Part shown: positions 27,838 to 35,856 of the stretch, piece by piece | How positions within the stretch are numbered: the stretch's first letter is position 1 | Layout: each line of letters starts with the position of its first letter | From: an uncultured Pseudoxanthomonas sp. | GTDB taxonomy: Bacteria; Pseudomonadota; Gammaproteobacteria; Xanthomonadales; Xanthomonadaceae | Length of the DNA stretch: 39,350 bases | Direction: 5' to 3' | Assembly: GCA_946886405.1 (NCBI GenBank) | Contig: CAMPIO010000027.1 | Span: 1-39,350 of the forward strand | Notes under the pieces: model-generated | Database searches by the model: none | What the model was told of the DNA's origin: nothing | What the model saw: only the letters and a program-made list of their open reading frames with translations | Translations under genes and position numbers: made by a program

Positions 27838-28608
27838 ATGACCGACTCCTTCCCCACGCGACGGCTGCGCCTGCTCAGCGCCAACATCCAGGCCGGCTCG
27901 AGTACCCGCCGCTACAGCGATTACGTGACCCGCAGCTGGTCGCATGCGCTGCCGGCGGGCAACAAGCGGGGCAGCCTGGATGCGATCGCGCAGTTGGCCG
28001 GCGAACACGACATCGTCGGCCTGCAGGAAGCCGATCCGGGCAGCCTGCGTTCGGGCTTCACCAACCAGACCCACTACCTGGCCGAGCGCGCGGGCTTCGA
28101 CTACTGGACGCACCAGCCCAATCGCAACGTGGCGCGCGTGGCAGGCAGCGCGAATGGCCTGCTCAGCAAACTGGAGCCGGTGGAAGTGACCGACCACAGC
28201 CTGCCCGGCCGCATCAGCGGCCGCGGTGTGCTGATGGCGCGCTTCGGCGATGGCGACGAAGGTCTGACCGTGGCGGTGGCGCACCTGTCACTGGGCGCCA
28301 ACTCGCGCCGTTCGCAGCTGGCCTTCATCGGCGAGCTGCTGTCGGATCATCCGCATGCGGTGCTGATGGGCGACTTCAACTGCGTGCCCGACACCCCGGA
28401 AATGGAACTGCTGTACAAGCGCACCCGCCTGCGTCCGCCCGCGTTCTGCGTTCCCACGTTCCCGAGCTGGCGCCCGCAGCGCGCCATCGACCACATCCTG
28501 CTCAGCGAAGGTCTGCGCGGCGACAACGCACGGGCCATGCCCGCCGCCAACTCGGACCACTTGGCGCTGGCGATGGACATCGACGTGCCGGGCAGCGCGT
28601 TGCGCTGA
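27838..28608 (+). CDS. Endonuclease/exonuclease/phosphatase family protein
   Basis: This 256-residue protein belongs to the EEP metal-dependent hydrolase superfamily. Motifs run in order: LSANIQAG (Asn), VGLQEADPG (metal-binding Glu), VAHLSLGANSRRSQ, VLMGDFNCVPDTPE (catalytic Asp and Asn) and NSDHLALAMDI (Asp-His). There is no signal peptide, so it should act in the cytosol on a nucleic acid, phosphodiester or phospholipid; which is unknown. It starts 23 bases after the dsbA-like lipoprotein gene, and is convergent with the EAL gene 17 bases away. Confidence 0.88.
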   Translation: MTDSFPTRRLRLLSANIQAGSSTRRYSDYVTRSWSHALPAGNKRGSLDAIAQLAGEHDIVGLQEADPGSLRSGFTNQTHYLAERAGFDYWTHQPNRNVARVAGSANGLLSKLEPVEVTDHSLPGRISGRGVLMARFGDGDEGLTVAVAHLSLGANSRRSQLAFIGELLSDHPHAVLMGDFNCVPDTPEMELLYKRTRLRPPAFCVPTFPSWRPQRAIDHILLSEGLRGDNARAMPAANSDHLALAMDIDVPGSALR

Positions 28609-28625
28609 ATCCTGCGTAGCGCGCC

Positions 28626-29975
28626 TCACGGCGACTGCGCGATACGCGCGTTGAACGCGGCCACGTCCAGCGGCCGCCCGAACAGGTAGCCCTGGAACAA
28701 GCGACACCCCTGTTCGCCGAGCAAGGCGAACTGGTCTTCCTGTTCGATGCCTTCCGCAATCACGTCGATGCCGAGGTCGCGCCCCAGCTGCAGCAGGTTG
28801 CGGGTGATCGTGGCCGCGTGCGCGTCGCGCACGATGCCGCGGGTGAAGGCACGGTCGATCTTCATCTCGGCGAACGGCAGCTCCCGCAGGTACGACAGCG
28901 AGGAATACCCCGCGCCGAAGTCGTCGAGCGACAGTCGCACGCCCATCGCATGCAGTGCGCGCATCTTGCCCACCGCATCGTCCATGTCGTGCACCAGCAC
29001 GCTCTCGGTCAACTCCAGCGTCAACGATTCCGCCTGGATGCCGCTGCGCGTCATCACGTCATCCACCTGCTGCACGAAATCCGGTTGCCGCAACTGCAGC
29101 GCACTGATGTTCACCGACAGGCGCAGGTGGTGCAGCGCAGGCGTCGCCTGCCAGACCGCCAACTGCCGGCAGGCTTCCTGCAGCACCCACTGCCCGAGCG
29201 GCAGGATGAAGCCGGTGTCTTCGGCGGCCTGCATGAAATCGGCCGGACGGATCAGGCCCCGCCTGGCGTCCTGCCAGCGCAACAACGCCTCGGCACCGAC
29301 GACGCGTCCCGCCGCATCGACCTGCGGCTGGTAGAACAGCACGAAGCGGCGCTGCGACAAGGCATCGCGCAGTGCGCGATGGAGCGCGCGATGCTCGGCG
29401 ATATCCGAATCGGCCAGGCGCAGCACCACCAACAGGCTGGCGACCGCCGTGGCCAGATTGATCCAGATGCCGACACGCCTCACGTCTTCGTTGATCGCGA
29501 GCGGTGACGGTGTCATCACGGGGGTGACAGCGAACACCACGAACAGCGCCAGCAACAGGACGACCAGCCCATAGCGCAACCACGGCTTCTCGTCACGGAA
29601 CACATGGTGGGCGCAGATCGCGAGGACGAGCAGGAAGACATGGCTCGTCCGCGGGACCTGCGCGGTCGGCACGTCCAGGAACGCAGAGAAAAAGCACAGC
29701 ACGCCCGTCAGGCCGACGAACGCCACCCACGATGCCGCGCGCGGGCGCCGCAGGCGCGCCATGACGATCACGCTCACGCCGAGCGATGCCATCGCCAGCT
29801 CCATCGCCGCCACGGCCCATTCGCCCCGCCACGCGAAGAACAGTCCCCATCCGAGCCCCACCAGCGCCATGATGGAGCCGGTCGCGAGCAGCAAGTGGAA
29901 GGCACGGCGGCGCCGGCGGCGATCCATCCTCGCCGGCCACCCCACGGTACGTTTGTCGTCGACCGGTGCGTCCAT
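28626..29975 (-). CDS. Membrane-bound EAL-domain c-di-GMP phosphodiesterase
   Basis: This 449-residue protein has about six N-terminal transmembrane helices (about residues 25-195) of unassigned sensor type and a C-terminal EAL domain (about 205-445). The motifs needed for catalysis are present: AEALLRW, LSVNIS, ELTES, LDDFGAGYSS, MKIDRAF, IAEGIE and QGYLFGRPL. It should hydrolyse c-di-GMP to pGpG. There is no GGDEF or PAS domain. It stands alone between convergent neighbours on one side and the DUF3325 gene on the other; the 119-base gap behind it holds only a CCCCGC/GCGGGG hairpin near 30050. Confidence 0.9.
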   Translation of the reverse strand: MDAPVDDKRTVGWPARMDRRRRRRAFHLLLATGSIMALVGLGWGLFFAWRGEWAVAAMELAMASLGVSVIVMARLRRPRAASWVAFVGLTGVLCFFSAFLDVPTAQVPRTSHVFLLVLAICAHHVFRDEKPWLRYGLVVLLLALFVVFAVTPVMTPSPLAINEDVRRVGIWINLATAVASLLVVLRLADSDIAEHRALHRALRDALSQRRFVLFYQPQVDAAGRVVGAEALLRWQDARRGLIRPADFMQAAEDTGFILPLGQWVLQEACRQLAVWQATPALHHLRLSVNISALQLRQPDFVQQVDDVMTRSGIQAESLTLELTESVLVHDMDDAVGKMRALHAMGVRLSLDDFGAGYSSLSYLRELPFAEMKIDRAFTRGIVRDAHAATITRNLLQLGRDLGIDVIAEGIEQEDQFALLGEQGCRLFQGYLFGRPLDVAAFNARIAQSP

Positions 29976-30094
29976 TCGATCAGCATCCCCCCGCCTTTCC
30001 GCATCGTACTCCTGCGGCGGGGGAAATCATGGTGCGCGCGCAGGCCATGCCCCGCCAGGGCGGGGAGCGTGCGGAGCGGCTCTGGGCCCGAGCG

Positions 30095-30430
30095 TTACGC
30101 CGTGGGAGTGCGCACCCACGGTGCCAGCACACGCAACCAATGCGGCTGCCAGGCGAGTGTCATCGCCACGCTGGCTGCCGCTGCGGTCAACCCCATCACC
30201 CAGACCAGGCTGGCCATGGTGGCGTGGTCAACCGCCAGACACAGCCCCAATGCCACCGCGAGTGCCACGATGCCGGCGATCTTCAGTGCACGCTTCGTCG
30301 GCGTGGCAAGCGTGGCATTCCACACCTGCTGTGCATGCACCGGCATCGACAACGCCAGCCATCCCATGCCGGCCACGCTGGTCACCAGCGCCGCCAGCAA
30401 CAGCACGGCGGAGGTCGCGGACTCATGCAT
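30095..30430 (-). CDS. DUF3325 family membrane protein
   Basis: This 111-residue protein has three hydrophobic helices and the DUF3325 pattern (LLLAALVTSVAGMGWLALSM, then VALGLCLAVDH). Such proteins accompany PepSY reductases in siderophore-uptake operons. Start at 30430 has GGAG six to seven bases upstream and overlaps the PepSY stop by eight bases. It is the last gene of the iron operon. Confidence 0.82.
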   Translation of the reverse strand: MHESATSAVLLLAALVTSVAGMGWLALSMPVHAQQVWNATLATPTKRALKIAGIVALAVALGLCLAVDHATMASLVWVMGLTAAAASVAMTLAWQPHWLRVLAPWVRTPTA

Positions 30431-32090
30431 GCGTCGTCTCCGCAGCCGCGACCTGCGGGGCGGGGGCCGACACCGCCCGACGCTTGAGCATGCGCGCCGT
30501 GAACGCGGCGACCGCGCCACCCGTCAACAACGCGAGGTCCACGCCTGCGACCGGCCAGTAGCCCGCGGCGATCGTGCGCGCCAGGTGGTCGCCCGTGGTG
30601 ACCCAGTTCGACAGCACGGCCGCCAGCGCGAGTAGCGCGATCATCCCGCATTGCTCGCGCCACGCCGGGTTGCCGAGGCCTCGCGCCACCGGCGCACTGC
30701 GCCATGCCGCGTGCAGCATCGCCAGCAACCAGGTGCCCCAGAACGCGTAACGCTCCCAGTCGCCCCGCGCAGGCAGGTCTTCGGGCAACAGCCGGTTGGC
30801 GACCAGAATGCCCAGCGCCGCCAGTACCATGCCGGTCACGGTGGTCACCGCCAGTGCATCGACCACGCGCGCGCCCTGTTGTCCTTGCCGCGCGTGCTGC
30901 CGCTTGCTTTTCTCGACGAAGAACAGGAAGCCGGTGGCGATACATACCGCGCCGAGCAACCCGCCCAGCACGTACATCCAGCGCAGCAGCCAATGGCGGA
31001 AGTGCTGCAGGTGCAGGCCGGTGAGGAACTCGGCGATGCGACCTGCGGCGCTGGGTGCCGGATCTTCGTGGATGAATGCGCCGGTCGATGCCTTGAAGTG
31101 GATGCCGTCGCCGACCAGCGCGATGCGGTCGGTGCCGGCGCGATACACGCTGACATAGCCGTTCGCGTCGCCGACATGCTGCAGCACCAGGAAGCCGACG
31201 TCGCCGGCCTTGTCCTGCGCCTGCCACCGCCGCTGCGCCTCGGCCACCATCGCATCGACATTGGCGAGTCCGGCGGGCACGCCTGCACGCTGGTGCGGCA
31301 GGCCGGTCTCGCGCGCTTCCACTTCCGCATGCAGGTCGTGCAGGTCGTGCAGCTGCGTGTGTCCGACCGGGAAATAGTACGTAGCGGCGAAGATCAGCAG
31401 GCCGGTGAACGCGAAGAAGAAGTGGAACGGCAACGCCACCACGCCGGTCAGGTTGTGCAGGTCCAGCACGCTGCGCAGTCCGCCCTTGCCGGGCCGGAAG
31501 GTGAACAACTCGCGGAAAATCTTGCGGTGCATCACCACGCCGGTGACCAGCGCCACCAGCATCATCAGCGCTGAGAACCCGACGATCCAGATGCCCAGGT
31601 TCTTCCAGTCCAACGTCAGGCCGTAGTGCATCGGATAGAAGAACCCGCTGCCCACCTTCAGGCGATCGTTGGGCAGCGGCGTGCCGTTGCGCGGATCGAT
31701 GGTGGCATCGGCCCAGATGGCTTCTTCCGGATCCTTCGCATTCGGCACTTCGTAACCGGCGAACAACTGCAGCACGGGATCGCGGTGCGTGGTGTACGCG
31801 CTCCAGCTGACCACGGTGTCGAACCGTTCGGGCATGGGCCCCTCGACGCGTGGGCGCATCGCGTCGACCGTGGCCGGCAGCGGTTGCATGCGCTCGAACG
31901 CGGGGCGCAGGATCGTCTCGTACGACGGCATCGGCTGCGGTTCGAACCGCGTGGACGGGATCGCCCAACGGTCGATCTCGCGGTCGAACACCGACAGCGC
32001 ACCGAAGAAGAACGCGGCCATCAGCACGAAGCCGAGGACCAGCCCGAACCAGGTGTGAAGCCAGGCCATCGCCTGGCGGAAGCTCTGCAT
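30423..32090 (-). CDS. PepSY-associated membrane protein (siderophore/ferric reductase type)
   Basis: This 555-residue inner-membrane protein has a first helix with FRQAMAWLHTWFGLVLGFVLMAAFFFGAL, large periplasmic PepSY-type regions, and further helices that include LPFHFFFAFTGLLIFAA and several His suited to bind haem. Family members reduce ferric siderophores or pass electrons for iron release. The start at 32090 has GGAGGA ten bases upstream; the longer frame is a shadow of the DUF3649 gene. Gene order receptor-DUF3649-PepSY-DUF3325 supports an iron role. Confidence 0.88.
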   Translation of the reverse strand: MQSFRQAMAWLHTWFGLVLGFVLMAAFFFGALSVFDREIDRWAIPSTRFEPQPMPSYETILRPAFERMQPLPATVDAMRPRVEGPMPERFDTVVSWSAYTTHRDPVLQLFAGYEVPNAKDPEEAIWADATIDPRNGTPLPNDRLKVGSGFFYPMHYGLTLDWKNLGIWIVGFSALMMLVALVTGVVMHRKIFRELFTFRPGKGGLRSVLDLHNLTGVVALPFHFFFAFTGLLIFAATYYFPVGHTQLHDLHDLHAEVEARETGLPHQRAGVPAGLANVDAMVAEAQRRWQAQDKAGDVGFLVLQHVGDANGYVSVYRAGTDRIALVGDGIHFKASTGAFIHEDPAPSAAGRIAEFLTGLHLQHFRHWLLRWMYVLGGLLGAVCIATGFLFFVEKSKRQHARQGQQGARVVDALAVTTVTGMVLAALGILVANRLLPEDLPARGDWERYAFWGTWLLAMLHAAWRSAPVARGLGNPAWREQCGMIALLALAAVLSNWVTTGDHLARTIAAGYWPVAGVDLALLTGGAVAAFTARMLKRRAVSAPAPQVAAAETTHA

Positions 32091-32109
32091 CACGGTGACG
32101 TCCTCCGCC

Positions 32110-32424
32110 TCAGACCAGCAGCGATTGCACGAACGAACCTGCGGCCGCCAGCAACGCGCCACCGCCCACGAGCACCGTCCACACCACCCATAGCCGGCGC
32201 GCCGCGAACGTCCACAGGAACACCACGAGGAACGCCAGCACGCCCAGCAGGCTGGCAAGGAACTCGGCGTCGTGGAAATCCATGCCGGCGGCAAACATCA
32301 GGCTGGCGCCTGCGGCGACGATGCCCCAGGCGAAACCGTAGCCACCGAAGACGGCAGCAGCGATGCGACCCGCCACCTGCAGGCGGGACGAAAGGGAAGA
32401 GAGCGGACGCGTGATCGTGGACAT
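32110..32424 (-). CDS. DUF3649 family iron-uptake membrane protein
   Basis: This 104-residue protein has three transmembrane helices (AAAVFGGYGFAWGIVAAGASLMFA, LASLLGVLAFLVVFLWTFA, VLVGGGALLAAAGSF). The family occurs with TonB siderophore receptors and PepSY proteins, with no biochemical function assigned. It starts 40 bases after the receptor stop and ends 19 bases before the PepSY gene. Confidence 0.84.
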   Translation of the reverse strand: MSTITRPLSSLSSRLQVAGRIAAAVFGGYGFAWGIVAAGASLMFAAGMDFHDAEFLASLLGVLAFLVVFLWTFAARRLWVVWTVLVGGGALLAAAGSFVQSLLV

Positions 32425-32464
32425 GGTGGCGGCGGCTACCTGGAAGCAAGAGAGTGGCGCACCA

Positions 32465-34651
32465 TCAGAACCGGTATTCCAGGCTCAGCGACCAGTGGCG
32501 CGGCGCGCCGTAGTAGCCGATCTGGTACAGGGTGTTGATGTACTTCTCGTCGGCAAGATTGCCGACGTTGGCGCGCACGGTGGCGTTCTCCAGGAAGTCC
32601 CATGCGGCGAAGGCATTGAGCACGGCGTAGCTTCCCTGGCGCACGGTCTGCCCGCTGTAGCTCTCGACATTGGAGATGGCACTCTGCCAACGACCGCCGA
32701 TACCGAACGACACCGCCTTGTACGCCGGCAGGCGCGTGCTGAGCATCAGGTTGGCGGTACGGCGCGGCACCCAGTTGTAGGTCAACGTGCCTTCCTCGCC
32801 GTCCATCTTCAGATGCGTGTAGCCGAACACGAGATCCGTGTGGTCGTTGAGCCTGCCGGTGGCTTCGAACTCCCAGCCCTTCGACTCCACGTCCTTCGGC
32901 ACGTAGTAGTTCATCAGGGTCTCGGTGCTGTAGCCGGCGAACGTCGCCAGGCCATCCTGCTGGGCGGTGAAGTACGCCAGGGTGGTCAGCAGGCGCTTGT
33001 CCAGCCACTCCGCCTTGACACCGACTTCGTAGTTCACGCCCTTCGACGGCGCCAGATAGACGCCATCGAAGTCCCGCTGGTCCTGCGGCTGGTAGATATC
33101 CGAGTAGCTGACGTAGCCCAGGATGTCGTCGTTGAAATCGTAGGTCAGGCCCGCGTAAGGACTGGTGTTGCTTTCGGTCTCGGCGAAGGGCACGCCATCA
33201 TTGTTGCCCTCGCGGTGGTACTCGGCGAAGTTGACGCCGACGATCGCCTTGAAATCTTCGGTCAGCGCGATACGGGTCGCGCCGAACGCGCGCTTCAGCC
33301 GCTGATTGAACTCGCTCGAGGCGACCTGCGCGCCCCAGACGGGTTCCGGCACGGCGCTGCCGTCGTACGGGAACGCGGGCAGCGGACCGAAGGCCGGCGA
33401 ATCGAAGGGCGCCGGGTTGTACCAGTAGCCCTGCTCGCTCTCCGAATGGCTTATGCCGAACATCGCTTCGTGTTCACGACCGAACATCTCGAAACGGCCA
33501 TTGACGCTCACGTCGACCAGATCCGAGGTCAGCTCGTCCTGGCCCTTGTAGCCCCAGCCGACAAGCCCGAGGCGCGTAACCGGATCGAGCCCGGTCATCG
33601 AATAGGCGAAGAACAGCTGGTCGTCGTTCTCGCCCTTGCGGTGGTTGTAGGTCGCCTTCAGCTGCCAGTTGTCGCCCAGCTGATGCGCGTACTCGACGAA
33701 CGCCGTCTGCGTATTGGTATCCCAGTAGGCCCAGTCCACCGTGGTCGACGCGCCCACGTCCCACGACGGCTGTGTGCCATCGGCATTCACGAACGGCAGG
33801 GCGCCCCACATGTTGCCGGTGGTATCGGCCTGCTGCCACGAGTAACCAAATGCCAGTGTGCCGTTCTCGCCGACCTGTCCGTCGATCACCGCATAGCCGA
33901 ACGTGCGCTCGGTTTCGAAATCGCGCAGGTACGAATCGCCTTCTTCGCGCGCCACCACCACGCGACCGGCCCATGTGCCGTTCTCGGTGAAGGGCGTGGA
34001 GTAATCGAACTCGACGCGACGCTCGCCCCACGAGCCGAACTTCATGCCGACCTTGCCTTGCGCGTCGTTGGTGGGTCGCTTGCGCACATAGTTGATGGTG
34101 CCGGCCGAGTTGCCGACGCCGGTCAACAGGCCATTCGCGCCGCGGATCACCTCCAGCTTCTCGTAGCCGAAAGCGTCCATCGCACCGGTGGCGATACCCC
34201 AGTCGTTGGGCATGCCGACGCCGTCGATCTGCGTGCTCTTGATCTCGAAACCACGCGCCAGGTAGTTGGTGCGGTTGGTTTCCCATTCTTCCACCTGGAT
34301 GCCGGTGGCCAGGCGCAGCGCGTCATTGAGACTGTCGGCACCGAACTGCGTCATCTGCTCGCCGCTGACGACGCTGATCGACTGCGGCGTGTCCTTGATG
34401 GCCAGGTCCAGGTTGGTCGCACCGTTGCTGACGCGATTGGCGCGCTGGCCGACCACCTTCACGACGTCCAGATCGGTGGCGCTGCTGGCGCCGGCGGCGG
34501 ACGGCGTTTCCGCCTGTGGCGAGGCCATGACGGCGCCGGACGCACTCAACAGCGCAAACGCGAGCGCAGCCGGCAGGCGGGCGCTTCGCGGCGCGGAGCC
34601 GGAAGGCCCTGCACGGAGGACCAAGGGATGGGACGTAATCGAACGACGCAT
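32465..34651 (-). CDS. TonB-dependent siderophore receptor
   Basis: This 728-residue outer-membrane protein has a signal sequence (residues 1-43, with a long Arg/Ser-rich start), a plug domain (DTPQSISVVSGEQMTQFG to about residue 200) and a 22-strand barrel that ends in aromatic SLEYRF, the usual targeting signal. It resembles FhuE/ferri-hydroxamate and pyoverdine-type receptors; the exact siderophore is not determined. There is no N-terminal signalling extension, which agrees with the lack of FecI/FecR genes. A Fur-box-like site is 135 bases upstream. The next three genes form the inner-membrane part of the same operon. Confidence 0.93.
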   Translation of the reverse strand: MRRSITSHPLVLRAGPSGSAPRSARLPAALAFALLSASGAVMASPQAETPSAAGASSATDLDVVKVVGQRANRVSNGATNLDLAIKDTPQSISVVSGEQMTQFGADSLNDALRLATGIQVEEWETNRTNYLARGFEIKSTQIDGVGMPNDWGIATGAMDAFGYEKLEVIRGANGLLTGVGNSAGTINYVRKRPTNDAQGKVGMKFGSWGERRVEFDYSTPFTENGTWAGRVVVAREEGDSYLRDFETERTFGYAVIDGQVGENGTLAFGYSWQQADTTGNMWGALPFVNADGTQPSWDVGASTTVDWAYWDTNTQTAFVEYAHQLGDNWQLKATYNHRKGENDDQLFFAYSMTGLDPVTRLGLVGWGYKGQDELTSDLVDVSVNGRFEMFGREHEAMFGISHSESEQGYWYNPAPFDSPAFGPLPAFPYDGSAVPEPVWGAQVASSEFNQRLKRAFGATRIALTEDFKAIVGVNFAEYHREGNNDGVPFAETESNTSPYAGLTYDFNDDILGYVSYSDIYQPQDQRDFDGVYLAPSKGVNYEVGVKAEWLDKRLLTTLAYFTAQQDGLATFAGYSTETLMNYYVPKDVESKGWEFEATGRLNDHTDLVFGYTHLKMDGEEGTLTYNWVPRRTANLMLSTRLPAYKAVSFGIGGRWQSAISNVESYSGQTVRQGSYAVLNAFAAWDFLENATVRANVGNLADEKYINTLYQIGYYGAPRHWSLSLEYRF

Positions 34652-34785
34652 GGAAGGACCTGGGGGAGGTGGGAAGGCGACGCCTGGAGGCAGCGGAGCG
34701 GCGAAAACCTCACCGTCGTGGCTGCCCTGAGCCCCGTGGCGACGGTCGTGCCGCCCGGGCCTTGGCGTTCAAGACGCCCATTAAA

Positions 34786-34800
34786 TGCGAATGAGTCTTA
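34786..34800 (-). promoter_or_regulatory. Fur-box-like operator of the siderophore receptor operon
   Basis: TGCGAATGAGTCTTA matches 11 of 14 positions of the Fur 7-1-7 motif TGAGAATnATTCTCA, in an AT-rich patch of an otherwise GC-rich 344-base gap (34652-34995). The rest of the gap holds the terminator at 34901-34932 and no gene. Confidence 0.65.
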
Positions 34801-34900
34801 TTTTTCAAGCCGCAGGAGGCGCCCGAAAGCCGCGAGACATCGTCGCGGCCGCTGCCGAGCCACCTGATCGGGCATGCCGATGCCCGGCCTGTCCACGACA

Positions 34901-34932
34901 CGAAAAAGCCGGCTTTGCGCCGGCTTCTTCTT
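34901..34932 (-). terminator. Terminator of the TauE/SafE gene (bidirectional form)
   Basis: AAGCCGGC (34906-34913) pairs with GCCGGCTT (34919-34926). Read on the minus strand the stem is followed by TTTTTCG; read on the plus strand by CTTCTT. Confidence 0.85.
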
Positions 34933-34995
34933 CACATGGTGCATGCCGTGCTGGTCACGGGTGTGGCGAGAAGCCATGCGCAGGCATCCGCCGCC

Positions 34996-35793
34996 TCACC
35001 CACTCGCAATGATGGCCAAGCCCATCACCACCATGAAGAGGGCGAACACGCGCTTCAATGCCCTGCCCCCGATCCGGTGCGCCAGACGCGTGCCGTACGG
35101 CGCGGCGAGCACGGACGCGAGGGCGACACCGATGGCGGCAGGCAGATAGATGTAGCCCACCGCATGCGCGGGCAATGCGCCTTCGGGCGCATGCATCGCA
35201 TAGCCCACTGCGCTGGCGATGCCGATGGCGACGCCACACGCACTGGAGGTGCCCACGGCACGCACCGGTTGAACGCCACGCGACACCAGCAACGGCACCG
35301 TCATGCTGCCCCCGCCGATGCCGACGACCGCGGACACCGCGCCGATCACCGACCCGGCCGCACTCATCGGCACGCCGCGCGGCGCTGGCACATTGCGTCC
35401 TTCCGGGTGCGCGTTGCCACCGAACATCATCTGCGCGCCGGCGATGAAGCAATAGCCCGCCACGATCCAGCGCAGCACGTCGTCATCCAGATGGACCGCC
35501 AGGCCACTGCCGACCCAGCCACCCAGCAGCAGGCCGGGCACCATCCAGGCCACCGTCGGCCACAGCACGCTGCCGCGACGATGATGCGAGTAAGCCGACG
35601 ACGACGCGGTCAACACGATGCTCGCCAGTGAACTCGCCAAGGCGGCGTGCATGGCGGCCTCTTCCGGAATGCCGTGCATCGGCAGGATCCACGCCAGCGC
35701 GGCGACCAGCACCAGGCCACCCCCGATACCGAGCAGGCCCGCAAGGATGCCGGCCAGCACGCCGAGCAACGGAAATATCCAGACGCCTTCCAA
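34996..35793 (-). CDS. TauE/SafE (TSUP) family sulfite/anion exporter
   Basis: This 265-residue inner-membrane protein has about eight helices in two related halves, each with the glycine-rich motif of the family: GLLGIGGGLVLV near residue 20 and AVVGIGGGSMTVP near residue 155. Family members export sulfite, sulfoacetate or take up related anions; the substrate here is unknown. The start codon is TTG, at 35793, with a GAGGTGGTGA ribosome-binding site directly before it. It stands alone with its own terminator. Confidence 0.88.
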   Translation of the reverse strand: MEGVWIFPLLGVLAGILAGLLGIGGGLVLVAALAWILPMHGIPEEAAMHAALASSLASIVLTASSSAYSHHRRGSVLWPTVAWMVPGLLLGGWVGSGLAVHLDDDVLRWIVAGYCFIAGAQMMFGGNAHPEGRNVPAPRGVPMSAAGSVIGAVSAVVGIGGGSMTVPLLVSRGVQPVRAVGTSSACGVAIGIASAVGYAMHAPEGALPAHAVGYIYLPAAIGVALASVLAAPYGTRLAHRIGGRALKRVFALFMVVMGLAIIASG

Positions 35794-35844
35794 TCACCAC
35801 CTCGTTGTCATGGGCTGTCTACAGAGAGGTTCAGCCGGCTTGGG

Positions 35845-35850
35845 TATAGT
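35845..35850 (+). promoter_or_regulatory. -10-like box directly before the transglycosylase ATG
   Basis: TATAGT ends seven bases before the ATG at 35857, so a transcript from it would start at or near the start codon. No ribosome-binding site and no obvious -35 box are seen, so this is tentative. Confidence 0.4.
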
Positions 35851-35856
35851 CCCGGC

